Shown: piece after piece, positions 27,768-37,455 of the stretch
Layout of the letters: every line of letters begins with the position of its first letter
Numbering within the stretch: the stretch's first letter is position 1
From: an uncultured Lachnospiraceae bacterium
GTDB lineage: Bacteria > Bacillota > Clostridia > Lachnospirales > Lachnospiraceae
Direction of reading: 5' to 3'
Length of the DNA: 64,000 nt
Assembly (NCBI GenBank): GCA_900554205.1
Contig: USGM01000006.1
Coordinates: 1 to 64,000 of the forward strand
Made by a program: the position numbers and the translations under genes
The notes under the pieces: model-generated
The model's input: only the letters and a program-made list of their open reading frames with translations
The model's database searches: none
Told to the model about the DNA's origin: nothing

Positions 27768-28622
27768 TCAGAATGGGTATCTGCTCGTAATCCATGTGCG
27801 GACGAGCGGTATCCACGACGTGCACTCCTCCTGAAGTCCGCCTCCATCCCTGTCCTCCGTCAGATGGTTCGCAAGGCTCAGTCCATGTCCGCCCTTCTGG
27901 TACATATGAAACTCTGTCGAAACATTCGCCTTTCTCAGCGCGCTCACAAACAGCAGAGAATTTTCCACCGGAACAGAGCCATCCGTAAAGGTATGCCAGA
28001 TGAACGTTGGCGGTGTTTTCTCCGTGACCCTTGTTTCCAGAGACAGCTTTGACAGCATGCTCTGCGGGTCACTCGCTTTCTCCAGACTGCCCTCTTCCTC
28101 TCCGAGCAGACACTGGAACGAGCCTCTGTGTGCAAACTCTCCTCCCGTAATCACCGGATAGCATAAGATCATGCCGTCCGGACGCAGCAGCTTCTGCTCC
28201 TTAGGTGAAATACCGACCGTCCCAGCGAGAAACGGCTCCTCCCAGAGCACACCGAGACTTGCCGCGAGATGCCCTCCCGCGGAACAGCCCAGCACCAGAA
28301 CCGCCTTGGGATCAACATGCCATTCCTTCGCGTGCTCTCTTACCAGCGTAATCGATGCCGCCAGCTCCGTCAATGCCACCGGGTATCTCGCCGGTGCACA
28401 GGAATATCTCAGCACTGCCGCATGACAGCCCATTGCCAGAAACTGAAACGCCAGAGCCTCCCACTCCCTCTCCGAGTTGAACGCATAACCGCCGCCCGGA
28501 CAGATCAGGATCAGAGGTCTGTTGTTCACGTTCACATCCTCGCTGTAATCCTGAATATAGGTAATCAATCTCGAATCAGACTGTGACCCCGGCATCTGAA
28601 TCGGAAATGTCTGATGAATCAT
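27768..28622 (-). CDS. Alpha/beta-hydrolase (BD-FAE-like acetyl or feruloyl esterase)
   Basis: 284 residues from MIHQTFPIQM, with AAGGAGGAG before the ATG at 28622; the longer frame is upstream noise. The oxyanion motif is CPGGGY, the nucleophile elbow GCSAGGH, and the His is in QKGGHGLSL, with Asp in the FTDGSVP region. No signal peptide, so it acts on imported sugar esters. It lies downstream of proS and upstream of the second esterase. Confidence 0.8.
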   Translation of the reverse strand: MIHQTFPIQMPGSQSDSRLITYIQDYSEDVNVNNRPLILICPGGGYAFNSEREWEALAFQFLAMGCHAAVLRYSCAPARYPVALTELAASITLVREHAKEWHVDPKAVLVLGCSAGGHLAASLGVLWEEPFLAGTVGISPKEQKLLRPDGMILCYPVITGGEFAHRGSFQCLLGEEEGSLEKASDPQSMLSKLSLETRVTEKTPPTFIWHTFTDGSVPVENSLLFVSALRKANVSTEFHMYQKGGHGLSLANHLTEDRDGGGLQEECTSWIPLVRTWITSRYPF

Positions 28623-28687
28623 AGGTAACTCCTCCTTATAGTTTTTCCCCAATGATACCCGGATTGCTTCGCGCTCCCGCAATCTGC

Positions 28688-30118
28688 TTAGTACGCTCTT
28701 CCCCAGTATACCATCTTTTTCGCAGGTTTTCCACAACATACGCAGGTATCTGCGATATGCTCCTGTTCAAAAGGCATACAGCGGCTTGTCACGCCGAGCT
28801 TTTCCTTGATTTTGTCCTCACAGGCCCTGTCTCCGCACCACATTGCCTTGACAAAGCCGGACTTCTCTGCAAAGAGCTTCTCAAACTCCGCCAGATCCGC
28901 CGCAGTGTAGGTATGTGCCTCTCTGTGCTTTCTCGCTCTCTCCAGCATATCCCTCTGGATTGTCTCCATCAGCTCTGCAACCTTCGCCTCGAGCTCATCC
29001 AGTGAAACCTCCAGCTTCTCTCTGGTGTCGCGGCGGCAGATGATGCACTTTCCTGCCTCGATGTCCTTAGGACCGATCTCCACGCGGATCGGATAGCCTC
29101 TCATCTCTGCTTCCGCAAACTTATAACCGGGTGTCTTCTCGCTGTCATCGACCTTGACGCGGAAATCCTTTTTCAGAAGGTCACGCAGCTCGTATGCCTT
29201 GTCGAGCACGCCCTCCTTCTTCTGCTGAATCGGGATGATGCAGACCTGAATGGGTGCAACTCTGGGAGGAAGCACCAGCCCCTCGTTGTCGCCGTGTACC
29301 ATGATCAGGGCGCCGATCGTTCTCGTCGTCATGCCCCATGAGGTCTGATAAACATATTTCAGGGTATTGTCCTTGTCTGTAAACTGGATGCCGAATGCCT
29401 TCGCGAAGCCGTCGCCGAAGTTGTGGCTCGTTCCCGACTGCAATGCCTTTCCGTCGTGCATCAGCGCCTCTACCGTATAGGTCGCCTCGGCTCCGGCAAA
29501 CTTCTCCTTCTCGGTCTTCTGTCCCTTGACAACAGGAATTGCCAGAACCTCCTCCAAAAAGTCCGCATAGACATTGAGCATCTGAATCGTTCTTGCCTCT
29601 GCCTCCTCCGCTGTCGCATGAGCGGTGTGACCCTCCTGCCACAGGAACTCTCTCGATCTCAGGAAAGGTCTTGTCTCCTTCTCCCAGCGCACAACAGAGC
29701 ACCACTGGTTATAGACCTTGGGAAGATCTCTGTAGGAGTGAATGTCATTCTTATAGAAATCGCAGAACAGCGTCTCGGATGTAGGACGCACGCACATTCT
29801 CTCCTGCAGGGGCTGCAAGCCGCCGTGTGTCACCCATGCAACCTCAGGCGCAAAGCCCTCCACATGATCCTTCTCCTTCTGGAGCAGGGATTCGGGAATG
29901 AACATAGGAAGATATACATTCTGTACGCCTGTCTCCTTGAATCTTGCGTCCAGCTCCTTCTGGATCAGCTCCCAGATCGCATAGCCTGCGGGCTTGATAA
30001 CCATGCAGCCCTTGACGGACGTATAGTCGCAAAGCTCTGCCTTTCTCACAACATCTGTGTACCACTGTGCGAAATCCACATCCATTGACGTGATTTCCTG
30101 AACCATTTTCTCAGCCAT
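28688..30118 (-). CDS. proS: Prolyl-tRNA synthetase (archaeal/eukaryotic-like type)
   Basis: 476 residues from [19 protein letters not shown], with GGAGG six bases before the ATG. It charges tRNA-Pro. Class II motifs are visible: motif 2 in [26 protein letters not shown] and motif 3 in the [16 protein letters not shown] and TSWGMTTR region. The C-terminal zinc-type domain ends in MVYWGRAY after [18 protein letters not shown] and [10 protein letters not shown]. The absence of an INS editing domain marks the ProS type 3 found in many Clostridia. Expression is controlled by the T-box upstream. Confidence 0.95.
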   Translation of the reverse strand: MAEKMVQEITSMDVDFAQWYTDVVRKAELCDYTSVKGCMVIKPAGYAIWELIQKELDARFKETGVQNVYLPMFIPESLLQKEKDHVEGFAPEVAWVTHGGLQPLQERMCVRPTSETLFCDFYKNDIHSYRDLPKVYNQWCSVVRWEKETRPFLRSREFLWQEGHTAHATAEEAEARTIQMLNVYADFLEEVLAIPVVKGQKTEKEKFAGAEATYTVEALMHDGKALQSGTSHNFGDGFAKAFGIQFTDKDNTLKYVYQTSWGMTTRTIGALIMVHGDNEGLVLPPRVAPIQVCIIPIQQKKEGVLDKAYELRDLLKKDFRVKVDDSEKTPGYKFAEAEMRGYPIRVEIGPKDIEAGKCIICRRDTREKLEVSLDELEAKVAELMETIQRDMLERARKHREAHTYTAADLAEFEKLFAEKSGFVKAMWCGDRACEDKIKEKLGVTSRCMPFEQEHIADTCVCCGKPAKKMVYWGRAY

Positions 30119-30155
30119 AATTTTCCTCCACATCTTATTTTCTGTCTGTAAATAC

Positions 30156-30438
30156 AAAAACGCCGGGCCTTCCATCCCGACAGGGACCGAAAGCTCGGCG
30201 GTACCACCCTAATTGATGCCCGGTCATCTGACACAACCGGAACATCCCTCTCATTCTCCGCTAACGCCGGATTACGCTGTGCTTACGCGGCAAAGCTCAC
30301 CTCGCACAGAACTCCAAGGCAGGTTCCGAACCGTCCGCATAAGAGCCTTTCAGCCGCGCCATCCCCCGGACAGCGCCACGCTCTCTCTCTGAAATGTTGA
30401 CAAATCCGTACTATTCCTCTTCAACGTCTCTTCTTATG
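30156..30438 (-). promoter_or_regulatory. T-box riboswitch controlling proS
   Basis: On the minus strand the leader starts near 30438. It carries the stem I marks AGAGAGAG and GGCTGAAAGG, a candidate proline specifier CCT (30323-30321, within GAA-CCT-GCC), then the T-box AATTAGGGTGGTACCGCC (30214-30197). It ends with a terminator hairpin (30199-30161) followed by TTTTT (30160-30156). Uncharged tRNA-Pro would pair with the T-box bulge and favour the antiterminator. Specifier position was assigned by eye. Confidence 0.9.
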
Positions 30439-30444
30439 TAGATG

Positions 30445-30474
30445 ATTGTAGTGCAAGTACACCGCCTTTGTCAA
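30445..30474 (-). promoter_or_regulatory. Promoter of the proS T-box transcript
   Basis: Minus strand: consensus -35 TTGACA (30474-30469), 18-bp spacer, -10 TACAAT (30450-30445). Confidence 0.8.
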
Positions 30475-30485
30475 GACGGAATGCG

Positions 30486-31394
30486 TCAATGCACAATAAT
30501 CTTAAACGCCGCCCCGCAGCTCTGTCCTGCCGCCACCATGTTGGTGTACGGTCTCTCCTGCAGGGTTCCGTCATAGTCCTTGCTGTCGCAGATGCCCCAC
30601 CACGGTTCCATGCAGATATAACCGGCGTTGCTGTCCGGCACAGACCAGATGCCCCACACAGGGCAGTCCGCCTCCAGACGCACATACTCCTTCTTTCCGC
30701 TGTCACAGAGGCCGACCGCAGCGATTCCCTGACGCTCTAAGCAAAGCGCATCCTGATCGAAAATGTGCTCTGTCACGGGAAGGAAGCCGTCCGTCAGCTC
30801 AAGACGGGTATGCTCTCCTGTCAGAAGGCCGTCCGGCACACCGATGTCGGTTGACGCAAGCTCCTCCGCCGTCAGCGTCGCGCCGTCGGCTCCATACAAT
30901 CTGATGAAGCAGTCCGTTCTCCTGTCAGACTGCGCCGTCTTCTTCAGAGGACAGGCAAATGCCGGATGACCGCCGAAGGAGAAATACATGCTCTCACCGC
31001 TGTTGTTAATTACCTTCCATGCCTCGGTCAGGCTTCTCCCCTCAAGTACATAAGAAAGCTCCAACCGGAACGCAAATGGGAACTTCTTCAATGTCGTCCT
31101 GTCGCTCTCAATGGCAAGGGTGATGGAAGCCTCCCCTTGGGAAACCACCGTAAACTCCATGTCCCTCGCAAAGCCGTGTTTCTCAATGCTGTAAAAAGTA
31201 TTCTGATACCGGTATCCTGCCCCCTCGAGCTTCCCGATAAACGGGAACAGCACCGGTGAGGTCTTTCCCCAGAATTTAGGGTCTGCCTCCCACATATATT
31301 CCTGCCCTGTTGCCTTGTCCTGCAAGGACTTCAGTTCCGCCCCAAAGCTCTTTATGACAGCCCTCAGCTGCCCGTTATCCAGAATATACTCCAT
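30486..31394 (-). CDS. Aldose 1-epimerase family protein (LacX/YihR-like)
   Basis: 302 residues. Galactose-mutarotase fold without signal peptide. Conserved stretches: SFGAELKSLQD, GKTSPVLFPFIGKL, KHGFARDMEF with the first catalytic His, and SFGGHPAFACPL with the second. Such proteins interconvert sugar anomers; substrate may be a hexose or hexose-6-phosphate. It lies directly upstream of the proS promoter and its terminator is not obvious. It is divergent from the pseudouridine synthase. Confidence 0.85.
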   Translation of the reverse strand: MEYILDNGQLRAVIKSFGAELKSLQDKATGQEYMWEADPKFWGKTSPVLFPFIGKLEGAGYRYQNTFYSIEKHGFARDMEFTVVSQGEASITLAIESDRTTLKKFPFAFRLELSYVLEGRSLTEAWKVINNSGESMYFSFGGHPAFACPLKKTAQSDRRTDCFIRLYGADGATLTAEELASTDIGVPDGLLTGEHTRLELTDGFLPVTEHIFDQDALCLERQGIAAVGLCDSGKKEYVRLEADCPVWGIWSVPDSNAGYICMEPWWGICDSKDYDGTLQERPYTNMVAAGQSCGAAFKIIVH

Positions 31395-31448
31395 AATGCC
31401 ATCCTTCCTATCCCTGTTTTATTTCAACCTTATTCCTATCATAGCACA

Positions 31449-31477
31449 TTGCTTTTTCATAGGAAAGAGTTTATCAT
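31449..31477 (+). promoter_or_regulatory. Likely promoter of the pseudouridine synthase gene
   Basis: -35 TTGCTT (31449-31454), 17-bp spacer, -10 TATCAT (31472-31477); leader about 20 nt. Confidence 0.55.
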
Positions 31478-31503
31478 GGTCTCATTATGGGAAGGGGATA
31501 AAA

Positions 31504-32439
31504 ATGGAACGGCGCTTAGAATATCGGATTACAGAAAATGAAGCAGACTGCACGGTAAAGCAATATCTGAAGGCGAAGGGGTATTCCTCCCAGAGCATGA
31601 TTGAATTAAAGAAGGAACCGGAGAATGTTCTGGTCAACCGGCAGCCCGCCTTCATGACGCACCGGCTGGCGGACGGCGATGCCCTCACGATATGCATCCG
31701 CGAAAAGACCTCCTCCGAGAAGATTCCTCCCGTGCAGCTCCCGCTGGATATTGTCTATGAGGATGAAGACCTCATGGTCATCAACAAGCCCGCCGGAATG
31801 CCGATCCATCCGTCCATGGGGAACTATGACAACACAGTTGCAAACGCTCTCGCATGGTATTTTCAGGAGCAGGGCGTTCCCTTTGTCTTCCGCTGCATCA
31901 ACCGCCTTGATCGGGACACCTCCGGCCTTACCCTCATCGCAAAGCACTATGTCAGCGCCGGCATCCTGTCCGCCATGGTCGCGGCAAAATCGACCGATAA
32001 TCCCCACAACAGCGCGCCGCCCATCCGCCGGGAATACCTCGCCCTTGTCCGCGGCTCCGTACGGCCTCCGCAGGGCACCATAAGCGCGCCTCTGTCCCGG
32101 AAGCCCGGCTCCGTCATAGAGCGTGTGGTGGATTTCGAGCACGGCGAGCACGCCGTCACCCATTACAAGGTCATAGACGAAAAAAATGGGCACAGTCTCC
32201 TCTCACTTGAGCTGGAGACCGGCCGCACACACCAGATCCGTATTCATATGAAATATCTCGGCTTTCCTCTGATCGGGGACTACCTGTATAACCCCGACAT
32301 GGAATTTATGACAAGACAGGCGCTCCACTCCCACCGCCTGTGCTTCACCCACCCCATCACCGGGGAAAGGATGGAATTTACTGCGCCTCTACCCGACGAT
32401 ATGCGCCGCGTTCTTGAGCCGCAGCCTGATCTCATTTGA
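31504..32439 (+). CDS. RluA-family pseudouridine synthase
   Basis: 311 residues from MERRLEYRITENE; AAGGGG seven bases upstream selects this ATG over the long frame from 31315. A short N-terminal S4-like RNA-binding region (about 10-70) precedes the catalytic domain. Motif RLDRDTSGL (134-142) holds the catalytic Asp136, and LETGRTHQIRIH is the second signature. It isomerises uridines in rRNA or tRNA; the exact position cannot be read. It converges on the iron-sulfur gene with an 8-bp overlap of the ends. Confidence 0.9.
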   Translation: MERRLEYRITENEADCTVKQYLKAKGYSSQSMIELKKEPENVLVNRQPAFMTHRLADGDALTICIREKTSSEKIPPVQLPLDIVYEDEDLMVINKPAGMPIHPSMGNYDNTVANALAWYFQEQGVPFVFRCINRLDRDTSGLTLIAKHYVSAGILSAMVAAKSTDNPHNSAPPIRREYLALVRGSVRPPQGTISAPLSRKPGSVIERVVDFEHGEHAVTHYKVIDEKNGHSLLSLELETGRTHQIRIHMKYLGFPLIGDYLYNPDMEFMTRQALHSHRLCFTHPITGERMEFTAPLPDDMRRVLEPQPDLI

Positions 32440-33247
32440 TGGCATGATGGGGACAATGTTTTTTGCACTCAAGACAGCAGATGCATTCCCTGTCCCCGAC
32501 CTTCTTGACATCCATACGGCATAGCGCTGTGCATTTTCCGCAATGTGTACACAGCTTTTCATCCACCTCGACTCTCTTCACGGAATGTCCGGCAAAGAAC
32601 GAGTAAAATGCCCCGAGCGGGCACAAAAAACGGCAAAATGCCCGGTAACAGAAGCACACCGCCACAAGGATGACAATCAGCAGGAACAGCTTCCAGCCGA
32701 ACAGCGCACCGATCAGCTTTCTCAGCTTTTCCCCCGCAAGCACAAGCGGAATCCCGCCCTCGAGCGTACCAGCCGGACATATATATTTGCAGAAGCCCGG
32801 CACTGCGTAGAGCAGCGGAATGCCGATCACAAAGACGACCAGAATCACATATTTCAGCCAGCTCAGAGCCGCCGTCACTTTGCTCTTTTTTTTCTTCGGC
32901 ACCGGCAGCTTATAGAGAAGCTCCTGAATCAGCCCGAACGGACACACGAAACCACAGATAAACCGCCCGAAGAGCGCCCCGAACAGCAGCAGCGTGCCCA
33001 GCACATAATACGGAACCTTATTTCGGTTCGCCACAAGCGCGCTCTGGAAGCTGCCGAGAGGACAGGAGAGATACGCACCCGGGCAGGAATAACAGTTCAG
33101 CCCCGGCGTACAGACCGCCTTGAGCTTTCCCTGATAAATCTTCCCCTCGTAAAAGCCTGTTATGTGCGCATTCATGAGAACCGCTGCCAACAGCTGGATA
33201 TATCTTCTTCTATGATCGCTCAGGCGTTCCTTCCAACTCTTCTTCAT
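32432..33247 (-). CDS. NapH/MauN-like membrane 4Fe-4S protein
   Basis: 271 residues from the ATG at 33247, which overlaps the stop of the upstream micro-gene (TGATG), so translation is coupled; a start six codons earlier is possible. It has four to five membrane helices, two CxxxCP-type loops (CGFVCPFGL and FCRFLCPLGAFY) and two C-terminal ferredoxin clusters (CTHCGKCTALC and CICCLECKKHCPHH). NapH-like proteins pass electrons across or along the membrane. With the TlpA-like thioredoxin and the CXXC micro-protein it probably feeds reducing power to the outer face. The electron donor is unknown. Confidence 0.85.
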   Translation of the reverse strand: MKKSWKERLSDHRRRYIQLLAAVLMNAHITGFYEGKIYQGKLKAVCTPGLNCYSCPGAYLSCPLGSFQSALVANRNKVPYYVLGTLLLFGALFGRFICGFVCPFGLIQELLYKLPVPKKKKSKVTAALSWLKYVILVVFVIGIPLLYAVPGFCKYICPAGTLEGGIPLVLAGEKLRKLIGALFGWKLFLLIVILVAVCFCYRAFCRFLCPLGAFYSFFAGHSVKRVEVDEKLCTHCGKCTALCRMDVKKVGDRECICCLECKKHCPHHAIK

Positions 33248-33387
33248 CAGCCAATCCCTATACATTCAAGGCAGATATATCTCGCCTTGTTTAATACGCC
33301 GACGGGATCACCGCAAACGATCCCGACGACAATCAAAATGAAAGCCAACCCTAAGACAACGATTGTTCCGCCGTGAAGCCTTCTCAT
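33247..33387 (-). CDS. CD1871A-family CXXC micro-protein
   Basis: 46 residues. It starts at 33387, overlapping the TlpA-like stop by 4 bp (ATGA), and ends at 33247, overlapping the next start. One hydrophobic helix (about 8-25) is followed by a short tail with C39-x-x-C42 (YICLECIGIG). It matches what I recall of the CD1871A CXXC-motif family of Clostridia, which sits beside thioredoxin-like and NapH-like genes. Tight coupling on both sides supports a shared complex. Function not known; thiol-disulfide relay is inference. Confidence 0.8.
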   Translation of the reverse strand: MRRLHGGTIVVLGLAFILIVVGIVCGDPVGVLNKARYICLECIGIG

Positions 33388-34103
33388 TCCGACAGTGCCT
33401 CCTCAATCGCTTCCTTATACAGTTCATACTGTTTCTCACAGCCGTATGAGCCCTCAAAGGTCTCGGCTACCGTTCCGTCCTTGTTAAAGATGACCGTATA
33501 GGGAATACCCATAACCCCATACTGATCGTTGACCGTATTGTCCGTGTCATAAATGCACGGCATGGTATAGCCGTTCTGCGAAAGGAATCTGTGTACTGTC
33601 TGGGAGCTCTCCCCGGCATTGATGAGGATAATCCTGACATTGTCCGAATCGCCGTATTCCTCATACAGATCCTGCAATGCGGGCATCTCCTCGACACAGG
33701 GCCCGCACCATGTCGCCCAGAAATTAATCAGAACGACGGTTCCTGCCTGTTCAGAGAGGGTAAATGTATCTCCTGCATTTGTCTGGGCAGAGAAATCCAT
33801 GGCGGAATCTCCATTCCAGACCGCTTCCGCGCTGCTCTCATCCGGTGCTGTGCTCTCCTCGCTGCCGTCTGACTCCGGCTGGGGCGTCGGCTCTGCCGAT
33901 GCCGGCGGCTCCGTGCTGCTCTCATCCGGCGCAGTCTGCTCTGCACTGTCCTTCGTGTCCTCACGCCCTGTGCTCTCTTCCGATACCGTTTGCGACGTCT
34001 GCGAAGACGCATCCTGATACTCTTCGTCGTCCTCCGGCCATAGCATCAACAGCACAAAGAGCACTACAATAACTATAAGAATTGTTTTAATCGCTTTTTT
34101 CAC
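33384..34103 (-). CDS. Membrane-anchored TlpA/ResA-like thioredoxin
   Basis: 239 residues. An N-terminal membrane anchor (about 5-22) with no clear lipobox is followed by a long Ser/Glu/Pro-rich linker (about 25-95) and an AhpC/TSA-type thioredoxin domain with WATWCGPC (Cys133, Cys136) and a GIPYTVIF cis-proline loop. It works on the outer face in disulfide reduction. It precedes the CXXC micro-gene with a 4-bp overlap, and follows a zinc-ribbon gene by 7 bp. Confidence 0.87.
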   Translation of the reverse strand: MKKAIKTILIVIVVLFVLLMLWPEDDEEYQDASSQTSQTVSEESTGREDTKDSAEQTAPDESSTEPPASAEPTPQPESDGSEESTAPDESSAEAVWNGDSAMDFSAQTNAGDTFTLSEQAGTVVLINFWATWCGPCVEEMPALQDLYEEYGDSDNVRIILINAGESSQTVHRFLSQNGYTMPCIYDTDNTVNDQYGVMGIPYTVIFNKDGTVAETFEGSYGCEKQYELYKEAIEEALSE

Positions 34104-34110
34104 CGGTGTC

Positions 34111-34695
34111 TTATCTCCTCTTGGGCGCTTTCTTACGTTCCGTGTACAGCGTTCCGTAGAGAGTAAATTCTATGGCAAAATCGCCCTGCAACGTTTCGAC
34201 AAGGTCATCGCTTTCCGGCACGAATACATAGTAATATTCCTTTTTCTTCAAGACACCACGGAGCAGCTTTGCTGAATGTTCACCCCTTCTCAGCAGCTCC
34301 TCCACCGAATCTATAAACATCTCGCTCACTTCGCAATCCATCTCGCAGGGTGTGAGATCCGGTCTGGAGAACTGTATGTAATAAAAATCGTCCGGATCAT
34401 CTTCGTTGAGCTCTGATCTCCTCTCGTACACACCGTCAATGTGGACATCCGCGATTGCAAGCCCACCACTTCTGATCATTTCCTGTATGTCAAACATTGG
34501 ATTGCCGAAAAGCTGCTTCTTCTGGACACCGAGTTCATCTGCTACAGATGTCGGAACCTGCTCGAAAGCAAAGGCTGACAGCGGAACCATAGCCTTATCC
34601 TCGCGACCGCATGCGGGGCATTTCCCGTCTGTCAGAACGTTTCCACAGAAAATGCAATAGTTATCTTTCTTCTTTGAAAATGAAAATAATCCCAT
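34111..34695 (-). CDS. Zinc-ribbon protein of unknown function
   Basis: 194 residues. CIFCGN followed by CPACGRE near the N-terminus forms a four-Cys zinc ribbon. The rest is a soluble alpha/beta domain I do not recognise. No signal peptide. It is the first gene of the operon with the TlpA-like, CXXC and NapH-like genes and has a consensus promoter 50 bp upstream. A link to that redox system is only positional. Confidence 0.75.
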   Translation of the reverse strand: MGLFSFSKKKDNYCIFCGNVLTDGKCPACGREDKAMVPLSAFAFEQVPTSVADELGVQKKQLFGNPMFDIQEMIRSGGLAIADVHIDGVYERRSELNEDDPDDFYYIQFSRPDLTPCEMDCEVSEMFIDSVEELLRRGEHSAKLLRGVLKKKEYYYVFVPESDDLVETLQGDFAIEFTLYGTLYTERKKAPKRR

Positions 34696-34745
34696 AGTAA
34701 CCTCCGTTTATTTTACGAGTCCATTCCTTGTTTTCAGTTAGTTCC

Positions 34746-34774
34746 ATTATAGTAAAACCCCAATGTACCGTCAA
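34746..34774 (-). promoter_or_regulatory. Promoter of the zinc-ribbon/TlpA/NapH operon
   Basis: Minus strand: -35 TTGACG (34774-34769), 17-bp spacer, perfect -10 TATAAT (34751-34746). Confidence 0.8.
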
Positions 34775-34808
34775 CTAAACGAAAGTATAGGTTTCGTGCT
34801 TTATTTAC

Positions 34809-34838
34809 AAAAAAGACCCTACCGCGGTAAGGTCTTTT
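34809..34838 (-). terminator. Terminator of mecA
   Basis: AAAAGACC and TACC (minus strand from 34838) pair with GGTA and GGTCTTTT with one mismatch, ending in a run of six T. Confidence 0.85.
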
Positions 34839-34850
34839 AGGAACCATAGC

Positions 34851-35564
34851 TTATCCCCTGAGCTTTTTCAATGCTTTCTCAGGGATCAGGCAGGATGCCT
34901 GTTCCTTCAACTGCATAATTCTGTTTTCATCCGCCGTATACAGAGCCGCAAACTCCAACGCCTGAATACATGCTCTGCTGTAGCGTTCATAGGATGCATG
35001 CCCTTTCATAAGATGGAGGAAATAAAAGTCTTCCATCTCGTAGAGCGTGCTTTCCACGCGCAGATTTCCCGGAAGTCCCGCTGCGTAATTCATCACATTG
35101 CGGAGACTTGAGAAGACAAACACCGCCTCCGACGGTCTGGCATTCTGCTGCTGTTCCGTCTGGGTCTTCTTTGCCTTCGCGCTCTCTGCATCCGGCTGTG
35201 CTTCCTCCGCCGGTTTATTCTGCCCGGAGGCTGCCCGTTCCGTTGCTTCCCTTGTCTTCTGGAGAATCCGCTTCATCTCCTTGAGACATTCCAGAAACTG
35301 ACCTGTGTCACTGACATCCGGATCCTTATCGGAAAATGTGAGCACAAGCCCCTCGTCCGGCACCATCATGATCTGGAGATCGAAAGCAAATTTCGGAGGC
35401 TTGTAGCCCACCTCCTCGGTTGCCTGTTCAATGATCTCCTGCACAATTTCCTTTGCCTTTTCACTCCGGGTCACGAAATCCTTGTAATCAATATCGTACT
35501 CTTCCAGTTCTTCATTCGACAGAAAGCACTTCACGGTTCTGTCGTCCACACGTTCTATCCTCAT
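34851..35564 (-). CDS. mecA: Adaptor protein MecA
   Basis: 237 residues from MRIERVDDRTVKCFLS, chosen by resemblance to other MecA proteins; an ATG four codons earlier and a longer frame to 35603 exist, and the ribosome site does not decide. The N-terminal substrate-binding domain has LSNEELEEYDIDYKDF. A linker of low complexity (about 110-145, rich in Glu, Gln and Lys) leads to the ClpC-binding C-terminal domain. MecA brings proteins to ClpCP for degradation. It stands between a chemoreceptor and its own terminator. Confidence 0.87.
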   Translation of the reverse strand: MRIERVDDRTVKCFLSNEELEEYDIDYKDFVTRSEKAKEIVQEIIEQATEEVGYKPPKFAFDLQIMMVPDEGLVLTFSDKDPDVSDTGQFLECLKEMKRILQKTREATERAASGQNKPAEEAQPDAESAKAKKTQTEQQQNARPSEAVFVFSSLRNVMNYAAGLPGNLRVESTLYEMEDFYFLHLMKGHASYERYSRACIQALEFAALYTADENRIMQLKEQASCLIPEKALKKLRG

Positions 35565-35624
35565 TTCTATAACCATGCCTTTCCGATGCCTGCAATCCCA
35601 CAATCGGTACGACAGCTTAATTGA

Positions 35625-37343
35625 TTATACTCTGAAGAACTTCATCTCCTCATTCAGATCGGACGAAATTTCCTTCAGCTTTGTTGCCTCGTTTGCAAGC
35701 ATATTAATCGTAGCATTCAGCTCCTCCATGGAAGCTGTTGTCTCCTCTGCCGATGCCGCATTTTCCTCAGAAATTGCAGACAGGTTTGAAATCACATCAA
35801 TAACCTTTGTACGTGCACTGTTGCAGGAATCTGCACAGACACGGATCTTCTCGGTTCCATCCTTGGATACGTCGATTCCGGTGCTTACCTCGCCGAACTT
35901 CATCTTGGTGTCGTTCAGCTTCTCCTGCTGTTCCTTCATCAGAACGTCAGCCTGCTTCATCTCATCCATTGTCTTCTGGGACTCGCTGATCAGCTTGCTG
36001 ATGATCTGCTGAATCTCTACCGCAGCGTCATTCGACTGTACCGCCAGCTTCTGGATTTCCGTTGCAACCACTGCAAAGCCTCTTCCTGCTTCTCCTGCTC
36101 TTGCAGACTCGATGGAAGCGTTCAGCGACAGCAGGTTTGTCTGGGATGCGATGGAGGTAATCAGCTCTGTTGCCACGCTGATCTTCTTAATGGATTCATC
36201 TGTCAGGCGGATCTGCTCGCCGATCATTCCGATCGCCTCCGAGGTCTTGTCATTGGAAGCGCTCAGGTTCTTCATGGTCTCGGTGGATTCATCCCCCGCC
36301 TTGCCCATCGCGTCAGATGCCTCAGTCAGATTATTCACATTAGTAACAATATCTTCTATTACAGTACCCATCTGGGCGATCTGTCCGGAAGCATTCTGAA
36401 TCTCCTCCGCCTGGGATACAGCGCCCTTGGAGATCTCCTCGACAGCACGGCTTACATCATCCGTGGTATTGCTGCACTGTCTCGCCATCTCGTCAAGGCT
36501 GTTTCCCTCCTCATAGAGATGATCCGCAGATGCTTTCAGCCTGCTCATAATTGCAGTCATTCTCTGAATCAGACCGTCTACCGCTCTCGCCATATCGCCG
36601 ATCTCGTCCGTGCGGTGGAGAATCTTCTTGTCTACCTGTATATTCAGGTTTCCGGTGGACATCTCCTGAATGGAGCTCTCCGCCAGAACAATGGACTTCG
36701 CCAGACTCGTCGCAGAAATCAGGCTGAGAAGAATCGACACGATCAGCAAAGCTATTGCCATTGCGACAAAGCTGCGAACCTTTACATTAATAAACGCCTC
36801 AATCGCTGTCAGCGGCTGACCGGCAAACGCTGCACCGATTACCTTGCCAGACATATCGTACATCGGCACATAGCTTGCCACATAGGGTCTTCCGTTGATT
36901 ACAATATCCTTCGTCGTGTAGATTTCACCTGCCTGCAGGGTCGCCCATACGTTATCATCAATGTCGGTTCCGATAATACGCTCTCCGGTGGAAGCATCCT
37001 TCAGGGAGGTCAGCATTCTCGTCTTACCGTAGCAGATCGTCACTTCTGCATCCATGCCGTCCGTATAGACATCGATATTTTCCATCTTCTCGGTGAGATT
37101 CTCATCGCCCTTCCAGAGGTTGTTGTTCTCATCGACCCTGAACTCACCCTCCATATTATTATATGAGGCCCGAACCGAATTTGCTAAAAGGCTTACTGCC
37201 TCGACAGCCTCATTTTTCAGACCGCTCGACAGGCTGTACCATGCGTAGAACATCAGTGCCATTGAGATGATGAATGCCGGCAGTGAAATCATCAGAAGCA
37301 GTCTCATCTTGATATTAAACTTTCTCTTGCCTTCACTTTGCAT
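35625..37343 (-). CDS. Methyl-accepting chemotaxis protein
   Basis: 572 residues. Helix 1 at about 14-34, an extracellular single-Cache-like sensor (about 38-190), helix 2 at about 190-212, HAMP (about 212-265) and a cytoplasmic signalling domain (about 300-560). The conserved tip reads [24 protein letters not shown]. It feeds CheA/CheW in chemotaxis. The ligand is unknown; Cache sensors often bind organic acids or amino acids. No che or flagellar genes are in the window. TATGAT near 37405-37400 may be a -10 box. Confidence 0.92.
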   Translation of the reverse strand: MQSEGKRKFNIKMRLLLMISLPAFIISMALMFYAWYSLSSGLKNEAVEAVSLLANSVRASYNNMEGEFRVDENNNLWKGDENLTEKMENIDVYTDGMDAEVTICYGKTRMLTSLKDASTGERIIGTDIDDNVWATLQAGEIYTTKDIVINGRPYVASYVPMYDMSGKVIGAAFAGQPLTAIEAFINVKVRSFVAMAIALLIVSILLSLISATSLAKSIVLAESSIQEMSTGNLNIQVDKKILHRTDEIGDMARAVDGLIQRMTAIMSRLKASADHLYEEGNSLDEMARQCSNTTDDVSRAVEEISKGAVSQAEEIQNASGQIAQMGTVIEDIVTNVNNLTEASDAMGKAGDESTETMKNLSASNDKTSEAIGMIGEQIRLTDESIKKISVATELITSIASQTNLLSLNASIESARAGEAGRGFAVVATEIQKLAVQSNDAAVEIQQIISKLISESQKTMDEMKQADVLMKEQQEKLNDTKMKFGEVSTGIDVSKDGTEKIRVCADSCNSARTKVIDVISNLSAISEENAASAEETTASMEELNATINMLANEATKLKEISSDLNEEMKFFRV

Positions 37344-37455
37344 AATCTTTCTCTCCTTAGTAAAGTATAGTCTTGCTTATAAAACTGGTTGTTCTTATAT
37401 CATAGCACTTTTTGCCTTAACATGCACTATATATATTAAAATTGCATTAAACTGT

